64,000 nucleotides of DNA from Chloroflexi bacterium AL-N1 (GTDB lineage Bacteria > Chloroflexota > Chloroflexia > Chloroflexales > Roseiflexaceae): positions 58,643 through 122,642 of the forward strand of contig WYDT01000022.1 of assembly GCA_013122435.1 (NCBI GenBank), given 5' to 3'. The position numbers and the translations under genes are program-made. Positions 27,105-35,125 of this stretch are shown here, piece after piece (position 1 is the stretch's first letter; the number at the start of each line of letters is the position of its first letter). The notes under the pieces are model-generated. The model made no database searches. It was not told the DNA's origin and saw only the letters and a program-made list of their open reading frames with translations.

Positions 27105-27114
27105 AGCATCCTCC

Positions 27115-28083
27115 TTAGGCATCTCGCTCAATATAGCGACGCTGGATGAGGGTAATGCCGATAATGATAAATGACAGAATAAAGGCCATTGCAGCGCCGT
27201 ATCCAGCCTCAGGCCGTGTTCCAAAACCAAGAGTCTTCTGGTAGACCAGATACAGAGGTACCTGCGTGGTCCCGAGTGGACCGCCTTCGGTCATAATGGC
27301 GACCTGTGCAAAAACAAGGAAGGTGCCGATAGTACCAAGCACCACCACCAGCGAGATGACACGGCGTAGTTGCGGGAGCGTAATATACCAGAACGCACGT
27401 GCACCCGTGGCACCATCAAGGGCTGCCGCTTCATAGAGATGTTTCGGAATGTCTTGCAGCGCCGCCAGGAACATCACCATAAACGTGGGCACAGTCGTGA
27501 AGATGTTGAGCACCATAATCGATACCCAGGTAATACTGGGGCCACGGATAAAGGTTGGCGCGTCTGTTCCGAAGACTGGGTCAAAGATACGTTGCAGGGA
27601 TTCGAGCCAAGGGATATTGGTTCCCAAAAACAGGTTGATAAAGCCAGTGGGCAGATACAACCACAAAAAGATGAGCGACATAACCACTGCTGAGGCAACA
27701 CTCGGAGCATAGAGTGCTGTACGGAAAAAACGCATGCCTTTAAGCGGCATATTGAGGGCTACAGCCAGCAAGATCGATAAAATTGTTTGAACAGTTGTAA
27801 CAATAATAAAATACCAGAAGACATTCTCTAATGCTAAACGAAAGTCAGGATCTTGCAGGGCACGAATATAGTTATCAAATCCAACAAATTCGGCATTTTG
27901 TGCGGCAAAAGACACCGTTAAACTGGTAAAACTGGTGTAAAAGACATATCCTAGCACGCCAAAGGTAAAAATACCAGCAGTAATAATATAGGGGGCAATA
28001 AAGAGATAAGCAGTCAGTGCCTCACGCATCTTGGCTGGCGAAAGCCGCCTACGGGTTGTTTTGGTTGGTGACGAGACCGCCAT
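27115..28083 (-). CDS. Sugar ABC transporter permease (MalF/CUT1 type)
   Basis: A 322-aa permease. The cytoplasmic N-terminus is basic (TKTTRRRLSPAKMREALTAY), then six helices, with the EAA loop YEAAALDGATGARAFWYITL. ATG 28083 is chosen because GGAGG lies seven bases before it; longer N-termini lack a site. It pairs with the MalG-type permease and the lipoprotein upstream (gap 78 bases). Transport substrate unknown, but GH65 and (alpha/alpha)6 glycosidase neighbours indicate an alpha-glucoside. Confidence 0.93.
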   Translation of the reverse strand: MAVSSPTKTTRRRLSPAKMREALTAYLFIAPYIITAGIFTFGVLGYVFYTSFTSLTVSFAAQNAEFVGFDNYIRALQDPDFRLALENVFWYFIIVTTVQTILSILLAVALNMPLKGMRFFRTALYAPSVASAVVMSLIFLWLYLPTGFINLFLGTNIPWLESLQRIFDPVFGTDAPTFIRGPSITWVSIMVLNIFTTVPTFMVMFLAALQDIPKHLYEAAALDGATGARAFWYITLPQLRRVISLVVVLGTIGTFLVFAQVAIMTEGGPLGTTQVPLYLVYQKTLGFGTRPEAGYGAAMAFILSFIIIGITLIQRRYIERDA

Positions 28084-28161
28084 GAGGAAACCTCCATTTG
28101 GCATTGAGGGTGGGCAGCCTGAGCCACCCACCAAACGACATTTCAAAAACCTGGACGTACA

Positions 28162-29595
28162 CTACTCTGACAGCAGACCATTGACTTTTTCAGCGGCTGC
28201 ATCCAGTGCTTCCTGTGGTGTTTGTGCTCCCAGGAAGATGGGTTCGAGTGCATCCTGGTTAATGGTATTAATAATGTCACCCTTGATCACTGGCCCACCG
28301 AGCGTTGTATCGGCCAGACGGCCAAACTCCGCCTGATCAACAAGCACCTTCGCGACTTCATTTTCGGTGTAGTACGGGTCCTCAGCCAGTGACTTCAAAC
28401 TTGGTTGCGCCAGACCAGAGGGAATGAGTGCTTTTTGGTTGGCATCACTGGTCAGGAAGAGGGCCAGGGCGGCTGCGGCATGCGGGAATTCGGTGTTGGC
28501 ATTGGCACCAATCCCGTTGGTGAAGAGCCATGTCGCTTGTTCGCCATTCTCAGGAATTGGGAGTGGGATCGCGGAATAAGGCAGATCAGTTGCGCCATTG
28601 GCCGGGTCAGCCAGGAACGGGACGATCCAGCCACCCTCAATCGCCATGGCCGTGCTACGACCACCAAAGGCTTCACCACACCAACCACGACCCAGGTTGC
28701 TAAACAATTCACCAACACCATCAGTCTTGTAACTGACCCAGTAGTCCATTGCGGCAACACCCTCTGGCTGGTTGAAGACCGCCTGATCACCATCGATAAT
28801 CGGGTTGCCGTTTTGGAACATGAAGGCACCATAACGGAGAATATCAGGGTTGAGACACATACCAAAGGTCTTGCCTGGCCCCTCACCCTCGGTCATTGCC
28901 TCTGCGGCAGCTTTGAGGTCGTCCCACGTTTGGATACTGGCTGGATCAACACCACCGGCTTCTGCCATTTCGTTGTTGACGAACACTACCAGTGGGTTAA
29001 AGTCCTTCGGAATGGCATAGGTTTGATTATCCTGCTGATACAGATCGATCAAGGGATCGACATACTCAGATGCTTCAATACCTGCCTGACTCATAGCTTC
29101 GTCTAATGGCAACAAGAGACCGTTGTAGCCGATATTCCCCATTACCTCGCCATCTACCAACAATACATCAGGCGCACTACCAGCAGTAAACTCAGCAGTC
29201 ATACGCGTAAGATACTGGTCATTAATTGGTTCAAAATCAACAGTGACACCGGGGAAAAGTTGTCCGAAACGTTCGATACCTTCGATGTAGAGCTGTTGCT
29301 CAGTAGCATTAGCCGGTGCGACAAAGCGAATGGTTGCACCATCTTCGACAGGAATCTGGGTGATATCACCTGCTGAACCAGCAGTGGCACCTTCAATGTC
29401 GACGGTTGGGGCAGTATCGCCTGACTCTGGCGGAACTTCTGTACCTTCGGCATCTGTCGCTTCACCAGAGGTATCGCCAGTTGCTTCGTCCGTGGTATCG
29501 GCACCGCCAGTATCACCGCCACCACAGGCCGCCAGGATTGGTAGGATCATTGCCAATAAGAGCATAATTATACTCAAACGTTTGCGTTGGAACAT
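28162..29595 (-). CDS. Sugar-binding lipoprotein of ABC transporter
   Basis: A 477-aa extracytoplasmic solute-binding protein, family 1. The signal peptide MFQRKRLSIIMLLLAMILPI ends in the lipobox LAAC (Cys about 23), so it is a membrane-anchored lipoprotein. A Thr/Glu/Gly-rich linker of about 50 residues follows, then the mature binding fold (TIRFVAPANATEQQLYIEGI ... APDVLLVDGEV). ATG 29595 has AAGGAGGCAAC upstream. It delivers sugar to the two permeases downstream. Codons 4-7 happen to contain CAAACGTTTG, a palindrome like LacI operators. Confidence 0.93.
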   Translation of the reverse strand: MFQRKRLSIIMLLLAMILPILAACGGGDTGGADTTDEATGDTSGEATDAEGTEVPPESGDTAPTVDIEGATAGSAGDITQIPVEDGATIRFVAPANATEQQLYIEGIERFGQLFPGVTVDFEPINDQYLTRMTAEFTAGSAPDVLLVDGEVMGNIGYNGLLLPLDEAMSQAGIEASEYVDPLIDLYQQDNQTYAIPKDFNPLVVFVNNEMAEAGGVDPASIQTWDDLKAAAEAMTEGEGPGKTFGMCLNPDILRYGAFMFQNGNPIIDGDQAVFNQPEGVAAMDYWVSYKTDGVGELFSNLGRGWCGEAFGGRSTAMAIEGGWIVPFLADPANGATDLPYSAIPLPIPENGEQATWLFTNGIGANANTEFPHAAAALALFLTSDANQKALIPSGLAQPSLKSLAEDPYYTENEVAKVLVDQAEFGRLADTTLGGPVIKGDIINTINQDALEPIFLGAQTPQEALDAAAEKVNGLLSE

Positions 29596-29761
29596 CTGTT
29601 GCCTCCTTGCAATAAATAAGTTGTGCCTAATAACAGAGTAGGAAATATGCAGTTGCTCGTTAAACCAATGGGAAGTTCTTACGGTTCGGCTGCGTGTTCC
29701 TGATACGACGCGTACTGTTGTGGAATATCAATCGCAGTAAATAGAGTGACAATGATCTCAA

Positions 29762-29806
29762 TCAGCCTTGTGAAAACGGTAGGTTATCAACTGTTTGATG
29801 ACACAT
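29762..29806 (-). other. Possible 14-codon leader ORF with extended Shine-Dalgarno
   Basis: On the minus strand, AGAAAGGAGGTG (about 29816-29827) is perfectly complementary to the usual 3' end of 16S rRNA over 12 bases. Twelve bases after its GGAGG an ATG opens a frame MCHQTVDNLPFSQG with a TGA stop. It lies between the glycosidase stop (29855) and the binding-protein start (29595). The remainder of this 260-base gap holds nothing else recognisable. Whether the peptide is made is unknown; the ribosome-binding site is unusually strong for a non-gene. Confidence 0.35.
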
Positions 29807-29854
29807 GTCGATAGAACACCTCCTTTCTGATCGTGTATAGTAGCAGAACATGGC

Positions 29855-32065
29855 TTATGAAAGCGGATTTGTAACATTGGCTTCCATTGCTTTGTCAGTA
29901 CTTTGTAGTGTGATATGTGTTGCAGTTATGTGTATTTCACAGTGCTGCCCCGAAGGGATCGTGACACTGAGCCATACTCCCGTCTTGTCATGCACGATAC
30001 GCGGTGCCAGGTGATGGACGCTATCAGGGTGGAGCTGCAACTCGTGGTGTGGTAGTTGATAGCGTACTTCAAGTGCTTCAGGCGCCTCGTGATGCGTAAT
30101 GGCCAACTTGTCTCGAGTCACCTCGAGCATAATTTGGTGGCTTCCCATCGTGAGTTGGTTGAGACGCACATGCGACCAGTCTTCGGGCAACTGTGGCTGG
30201 ATCGATAATCGATGTTGGTGAGCCAGTGGGCGAATTCCTAACAACCCTTCTACAATACCCTGCACATACAGCCCTGCCGACCACAACTGAACAAAACATA
30301 AACCAATCGGGATGAGTTCTTTGAATGCACCAAGCGTGCCATATTTGGTTGTCTCAGCGATGTTTTGCAACATACGCACACCCAGATCGGCCTGTCCATA
30401 GCGGAACGCCGTAAGCGCGAGTAAGCCCGTCGGGAGCGTCCAGACCAGTTCCTCATTTTTGCGGGTATGCACCAGACCCCACTCATTGACCCAGTCACCC
30501 TCGATACGTGCAAGTGACCGTTGCGCGTGCGCTGGGGAGGCCAACCCAAGCTGGAGTGGAATGACAACCGTCCAGTGGCCAGCGAGCTGTGGCTGCCCCT
30601 CGCTGGTGAGTGAGTCGGCGTACATGTTTTCGGCTTCGATCCACCAGTCACACTCGAAGCGGGTACGTATATTGGAGCAACGTGCGGCAAAGTGTTGTGC
30701 GTCTTCATGCAGTTCAAGTGCTTCGGCCATGGCCTGGAGTGACTCGAGTGCCTGAAACAGATAGCAGACACTATCGAGTTTGAATGGTCCCATCCCACTA
30801 CGCTCAACCATTGCATCGCCGACTGGATAACTTCCACCAGTACCACCCCATAACGCTGGCATATAGGTCTCGACACCCTCTTTGCAGAGCGGGTACACAC
30901 GCAAGAGGAAATCGAGATCACCCGTCCAGCGGAAGAAATCCCAACATGCAGTGGCAAACTGAGGCGTCTCTTGTGTGTTACCGGGATGAAAGACCCGTCC
31001 GTTAGTGGTGACTTCATGCGGGATACGCCCACATGCCCTGTGGCCATAGTCGGCGAGAGCCAGCAGAGTGCTTCTGACCATATCGACAAACCCCGCAGCG
31101 ACTGCTCCAGGCACCGTGTACTCTGTGTCACATCCAAAAAGCTGGGGATATTCCGGTATACCAGCCAGGAGATACGCTGGAAGGTGCGGGGCGTAATCAG
31201 CCGTCAACAGATGCAGATTCGCTTTGGCCAGCGCAAAAGATTGATTCACATCCTCATCAGGCGTTTCAAGGGTGACACCAGCAAAGGTTTGTTGGGTATA
31301 GCATGCAATTTTCTCACCAAGTAGCTTTTCACCTGTCCCTGTGAGTTGCTCAAGAAGTATCTGTGCCGCTTTGTGGCCTTGCTGATGGTCGGCAGCGAGC
31401 ATAAATTCCCACGTCTGTGTTTGCCCTGGCAGAAGGGTAAAGGCATAGCGAAGTGTGGCTATGTGGCCTTTCGTATGTGCATGGAGATCGAAGGAGTCTG
31501 GTGGCTGTGGCATGCCCGCTGCAATACCCCAGCGACCCTGCCAGAGTCGGTCATAACCAAGAATAGTGGAATCTTCGAGCCAGTATGTTCCGCCGCCAGT
31601 GTCCATGCCACCAAACCAGCAACCCAGAAACTTCAACCAGATCTGGAGGTTCAGTTGACCTGTTGTGGTATGCATACTTGGGTTGTGAAGGGTGAGGAGA
31701 GCTACATAGACTGGCCGATCTTCCACAATAAAATCTCGGCGTTGTAACGCTATTTCAGTAGACTGAGAATGCCACTCGATATGTGAAAGATGCTCGGTGA
31801 CATTGGTATTGCGGAGCAATGATTGGACACCTTCCGAGTCACATATCGAGATTTGAATACCGTCGGCAACTTTAACCGGATGCATCCAGAGACCCCCCAT
31901 TTCACCAACCAGGTGCTCTGCACCAATTGGCTCGATGGCACCGGAAACTATGCCAACGTGATACATATGGCGTCCAGCCAGAAAATAGGGGACCGTATCA
32001 TTATGGATATCCTGAGCATCGCGAGTATATGGGCCAAAACGCAATGTTCGTTGTTCTATACTCAT
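29855..32065 (-). CDS. (alpha/alpha)6-barrel glycosidase, debranching-enzyme-like
   Basis: A 736-aa cytoplasmic protein. A beta-rich N-terminal domain (1-270) precedes an (alpha/alpha)6 toroid (about 290-640) and a small beta C-terminus. The barrel segment AGIPEYPQLFGCDTEYTVPG parallels the 'AGLPWFxTLFGRDS' element of glycogen-debranching GDE_C-type enzymes, and RIPHEVTTNGRVFHPGNTQE, FFRWTGDLDFLLRVYPLCKE and GGSYPVGDAMVERSGM continue the fold. It probably hydrolyses an alpha-linked oligosaccharide; the exact GH family is uncertain. ATG 32065 has GAGGA six bases upstream. It lies between lacI and the ABC genes on the same strand and so is probably part of the regulon. Confidence 0.75.
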   Translation of the reverse strand: MSIEQRTLRFGPYTRDAQDIHNDTVPYFLAGRHMYHVGIVSGAIEPIGAEHLVGEMGGLWMHPVKVADGIQISICDSEGVQSLLRNTNVTEHLSHIEWHSQSTEIALQRRDFIVEDRPVYVALLTLHNPSMHTTTGQLNLQIWLKFLGCWFGGMDTGGGTYWLEDSTILGYDRLWQGRWGIAAGMPQPPDSFDLHAHTKGHIATLRYAFTLLPGQTQTWEFMLAADHQQGHKAAQILLEQLTGTGEKLLGEKIACYTQQTFAGVTLETPDEDVNQSFALAKANLHLLTADYAPHLPAYLLAGIPEYPQLFGCDTEYTVPGAVAAGFVDMVRSTLLALADYGHRACGRIPHEVTTNGRVFHPGNTQETPQFATACWDFFRWTGDLDFLLRVYPLCKEGVETYMPALWGGTGGSYPVGDAMVERSGMGPFKLDSVCYLFQALESLQAMAEALELHEDAQHFAARCSNIRTRFECDWWIEAENMYADSLTSEGQPQLAGHWTVVIPLQLGLASPAHAQRSLARIEGDWVNEWGLVHTRKNEELVWTLPTGLLALTAFRYGQADLGVRMLQNIAETTKYGTLGAFKELIPIGLCFVQLWSAGLYVQGIVEGLLGIRPLAHQHRLSIQPQLPEDWSHVRLNQLTMGSHQIMLEVTRDKLAITHHEAPEALEVRYQLPHHELQLHPDSVHHLAPRIVHDKTGVWLSVTIPSGQHCEIHITATHITLQSTDKAMEANVTNPLS

Positions 32066-32099
32066 GTTGTTCCTCACAAGCGCGAACCACCTGATGACA

Positions 32100-33107
32100 T
32101 TAGCTTGAATCGCGTATGATAAGTTCTGGTTCAAGCAGAATCTGTTGTGCCTCAATTGGTGCGTGGTTCTGCCGCATGGCCAACTCGATGAGATGTTTAC
32201 AAATCTGATCAAAGGGTTGGCGTACACTGGTTAACGGCGGATCTGTATGTTGGGACATTGGCAGATCATCAAAGCCAGTAATCGCATAATCTTGCCCAGC
32301 ACGCAAGCCATGGCTATGGGCCACACTCATCGCGTGAATGGCCAGCATATCACTCGCCGTAACGAAGGCTGTCGGCGGTTGAGGTAGCATGAGCAGTTGT
32401 TCCATGGCGATCCGGGCCTCGGTTTCGTTGGTCAAGCCAACAATGATATACTCTGGATTCTTGGGAATATTATTGTCGCGCAGCGCTTGAAAATAACCAT
32501 CGCGGCGATCAATCGCGCAGTAGTAGGCCAGCGGCAAGCCTAAAAAAGCAATACGATGATGTCCACGCTCAATCAGATGTTGGGTCACCCGATAGATGCC
32601 CTGTTCTCCATTGACATCAACGTAGGGATAGCGATAAATACCGTTGTCGTGGCCAAAGGCGACAAAGTGCAATTTGTGCTCATGGAGATAGCGAATACGC
32701 TGATCATCGTGGCGGATATCCGTGATGATGACGCCATCGGCGCGTCCGGATTGCAACACGCGCTCGATCTGTCCCACACCTTGCTCGCCAGCTGTTACTG
32801 GGTGAATCAGCAAATCTACATTATAATCAGCACAATGAAAGGCCAGATTGGTTATAAAATCTTTAAAGAAAAAGAGATCAGTAGAGGGGCGATCACTGAC
32901 ATCAACCGCATATGCGATAGTATTGGTACGTTGGCCCTGCAGGTTGCGGGCAATCGCATTGGGGTGATAGTTGAGCTCGGCAGCGATGGCCTGGATTTCG
33001 CGACGTTTTTTTTCGCTGACACCAGGAGCACCATTGAGCGCACGTGAAACGGTGGCGGCAGAAACGCCGACTCGCCGAGCTATGGCAGTAATCGTGCTAC
33101 GTGACAC
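32100..33107 (-). CDS. LacI-family transcriptional regulator
   Basis: A 335-aa regulator. The helix-turn-helix and hinge helix occupy residues 1-60 (TITAIARRVGVSAATVSRAL, HPNAIARNLQG), then a periplasmic-binding-protein-like effector domain. GTG 33107 is the likely start: it begins the VSRSTITAIARR family start and follows GAGGAG. The recognition helix (SAATVSRAL) is of the standard type that binds palindromes centred on CG. Adjacent genes for sugar uptake and cleavage indicate it represses them and itself. A palindrome with AAACGTTT stands in its upstream region. Confidence 0.92.
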   Translation of the reverse strand: MSRSTITAIARRVGVSAATVSRALNGAPGVSEKKRREIQAIAAELNYHPNAIARNLQGQRTNTIAYAVDVSDRPSTDLFFFKDFITNLAFHCADYNVDLLIHPVTAGEQGVGQIERVLQSGRADGVIITDIRHDDQRIRYLHEHKLHFVAFGHDNGIYRYPYVDVNGEQGIYRVTQHLIERGHHRIAFLGLPLAYYCAIDRRDGYFQALRDNNIPKNPEYIIVGLTNETEARIAMEQLLMLPQPPTAFVTASDMLAIHAMSVAHSHGLRAGQDYAITGFDDLPMSQHTDPPLTSVRQPFDQICKHLIELAMRQNHAPIEAQQILLEPELIIRDSS

Positions 33108-33233
33108 GGTATGCTCCTCACTGAAAATACCCAGCAACATTGCGCTATGATGTACAGACGTTGTAACGTGTTGGATGCAACTTGGATACTTGGGTTACAA
33201 CTTTGATTACTTTCGTGTAATACACATACTATA

Positions 33234-33247
33234 CGCAAACGTTTACG
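33234..33247. promoter_or_regulatory. LacI-family operator upstream of lacI
   Basis: CGCAAACGTTTACG with the perfect core AAACGTTT (33237-33244) is a classic LacI/GalR-type operator with central CG. It sits in the divergent region between the LacI gene (start 33107) and the thioesterase (start 33301), so it could control either or both. Confidence 0.65.
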
Positions 33248-33300
33248 TTGTCAAGAGATACATTGAGAACTCGCGCAACCAGACACAGGAAATCATCGAT

Positions 33301-33786
33301 ATGAACACATCATCTGAGCCACAGAATGCCCGCGTTGCACCAGAAGTCCACATGGCCGATATCGTCTTGCCCAACCAGACCAACAACCACGGAACCATGT
33401 TTGGTGGCGATGTGATGGCATTCATGGATCGTGCGGCAGCGATTGCTGCACTACGCTTTTGTCGTCAGCCAGTCGTTACGGCCTCTACCGAGCGCCTTGA
33501 CTTTCGCACCCCCATCCAGAATGGTGAAATCATCGAGGCAGTCTCGAAGGTTATTTATGTGGGGCGGACATCGCTGATTGTGCGTATTCACATTTACGCA
33601 GAACATCCGCTGATCGGAGATCGTCGCCTGTGTACTACGGGGTACTTTAGCATGGTCGCATTTGACCAGAAGAATGGGCAACCCTGTCCTGTACCACGCC
33701 TGGTGTTGGAAGATGATGCGGCGCGTGCTGAATGGGCCCTGGGTGAGGAGGTGCGGCAATCGATCAATGCACGGCGTATGAGTTAG
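33301..33786 (+). CDS. Acyl-CoA thioesterase (hotdog, YciA/BFIT type)
   Basis: A 161-aa single hotdog domain. Conserved elements: VLPNQTNNHGTMFGGDVMAF with the Asn/His/Gly turn, DRAAAIAALRFCRQPVVTAS, LDFRTPIQNGEIIE and VGRTSLIVRIHIYAE. Such enzymes hydrolyse medium- to long-chain acyl-CoA. ATG 33301 starts after CAGGAAA; readings further upstream run through the LacI operator region and are not convincing. It stands alone. A degenerate repeat cluster follows it. Confidence 0.9.
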   Translation: MNTSSEPQNARVAPEVHMADIVLPNQTNNHGTMFGGDVMAFMDRAAAIAALRFCRQPVVTASTERLDFRTPIQNGEIIEAVSKVIYVGRTSLIVRIHIYAEHPLIGDRRLCTTGYFSMVAFDQKNGQPCPVPRLVLEDDAARAEWALGEEVRQSINARRMS

Positions 33787-33817
33787 GGGCAGCGGTGGAG
33801 CGGCTGAGCAGGGATAA

Positions 33818-34075
33818 GGGTTAGAAGGTTAGGGGTTAAGAAACGATGCGAACGATGAGGAGTCAGGGAGTCATCCGCGTATAGTCTGCCCGACCGCCCT
33901 GCTTCCCGAAGCTGATGAACTGTAGCTGGGCAACAAACCTTCGACAAACTCAGGCCGGGTACTAAGTGGCATTCCGTCGCCTTCGACAGGCTCAGGTGAC
34001 ATGCAGATGGAAGGGTTAAGAATGTCGGACGCATCCTGTAGTTGCATGGCTCGCCCGCGCACCTCTACAATCACC
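33818..34075. repeat. Intergenic repeat cluster (GGGTTA tract, CTTCGACA repeats, GGTGCG hairpin remnant)
   Basis: This 260-base gene-free stretch holds three repeat types seen elsewhere in the window: a GGGTTAG/GGGGTTAAG tract at 33818-33840; two 17-bp direct copies of CCTTCGACAxxCTCAGG at 33938-33954 and 33980-33996; and GCATGGCTCGCCCGCGCACC at about 34045-34064, a degenerate relative of the hairpin module at 41115 and 46936. Open frames through it encode only repeat-derived 'PEPVEG/PEFVEG' sequence. Confidence 0.6.
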
Positions 34076-34081
34076 GCCATC

Positions 34082-34888
34082 CTAATTATACTTTCGGCTC
34101 TCTGCTTTCAGTTCTTCGCTTCTATACCTCTTCATCGCATCAGGTTTGATGCGATACCAGTAATGGTAGGTATCACGGAACCCAAGTTTGTGATACAGGC
34201 GGCGCGCGGGCATGTTTTGTTCAGCCACCTGCAGATAGAAGATCTGTGCGCCGTGGCCCCGCGACCACTCTGCCATGGCACCCATCAAGCGAGTGCCATA
34301 ACCGCGACCACGATGGTCGGCATGCGTAATGATATCAAAGAAGCCACACAATGTGCGATCCAACACACACATCCCACACGCAACTGGCTGTCCATCATCA
34401 AAGATCGCTGCGAAGAGACACGGCGGCATGATCTGCTCCAGAATGCGCTGATGTGTCGACTGAGTGTGTTCAGGGCTGTGGCTCAGTCGACAAAAGAGCG
34501 GAAACCAGGTGTCAAGCGAGAGCCTGGTTAGCTCTTCCTGAGATGTTGGTAGTAGATTCAACGCAGACTCTTTGCAAGACATCACCACCGAACGATCAAG
34601 CAACCGATACCCACGCTGATCGAGTAATGTATCAAGTAATTGAGTCTCGGGGCGTCCTACAATCCGAAAGACAGGAGGCAAGCCTTGTGCCTGAAAGAGC
34701 TGTTCACACCAGGCAATTAGTTCGTCGTTTGGCGACACAGACGGATACAGCCGATTGACCGAGTTAGCACGTTTGGTGTAGCCATTCGCAAAACGCACCA
34801 GCCAGCCATCAACCAGGATTTGTTGGAAAGCAGGCCATGCGTTAAACGCTGCTGCTTCGAGTTGATCGATGATGCATGGAACAGGCAT
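34082..34888 (-). CDS. GNAT-family N-acetyltransferase
   Basis: A 268-aa protein. The N-terminal 130 residues are a substrate-side domain (AFNAWPAFQQILVDGWLVRF, NGYTKRANSVNRLYPS) found in a group of GNAT enzymes. The C-terminal half is the acetyl-CoA domain: FFDIITHADHRGRGYGTRLM with the R/Q-x-x-G-x-G pyrophosphate loop (HRGRGYG), then YLQVAEQNMPARRLYHKLGF. The substrate is unknown. ATG 34888 with AAGGATACCCC upstream. Isolated transcription unit. Confidence 0.88.
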   Translation of the reverse strand: MPVPCIIDQLEAAAFNAWPAFQQILVDGWLVRFANGYTKRANSVNRLYPSVSPNDELIAWCEQLFQAQGLPPVFRIVGRPETQLLDTLLDQRGYRLLDRSVVMSCKESALNLLPTSQEELTRLSLDTWFPLFCRLSHSPEHTQSTHQRILEQIMPPCLFAAIFDDGQPVACGMCVLDRTLCGFFDIITHADHRGRGYGTRLMGAMAEWSRGHGAQIFYLQVAEQNMPARRLYHKLGFRDTYHYWYRIKPDAMKRYRSEELKAESRKYN

Positions 34889-35125
34889 AAGGGGTATCCT
34901 TGGTAATAATAAGATTCACACAAATACCTTTTTTCTCTTCAAAATTCCTCCACCTCACTATGTCAAAATTCTCTTTAGTTCACGTTTATGGAAACAAGCA
35001 GGCATCATCAGTCATTGTAGTACGTCTATGGAAGTCGCCAGACAAAATGAAAGTATATGTGTCCAGAGCATTTGAGCATACCAGACAAACGTTATTATCA
35101 CACTGTTTATCTGTAAGGGGCTGTT

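Noticed and set aside
33783..34080. Minus-strand frames encoding PEPVEG/PEFVEG-type peptides
   Set aside because: They translate intergenic CTTCGACA repeats; no start site or conserved domain.
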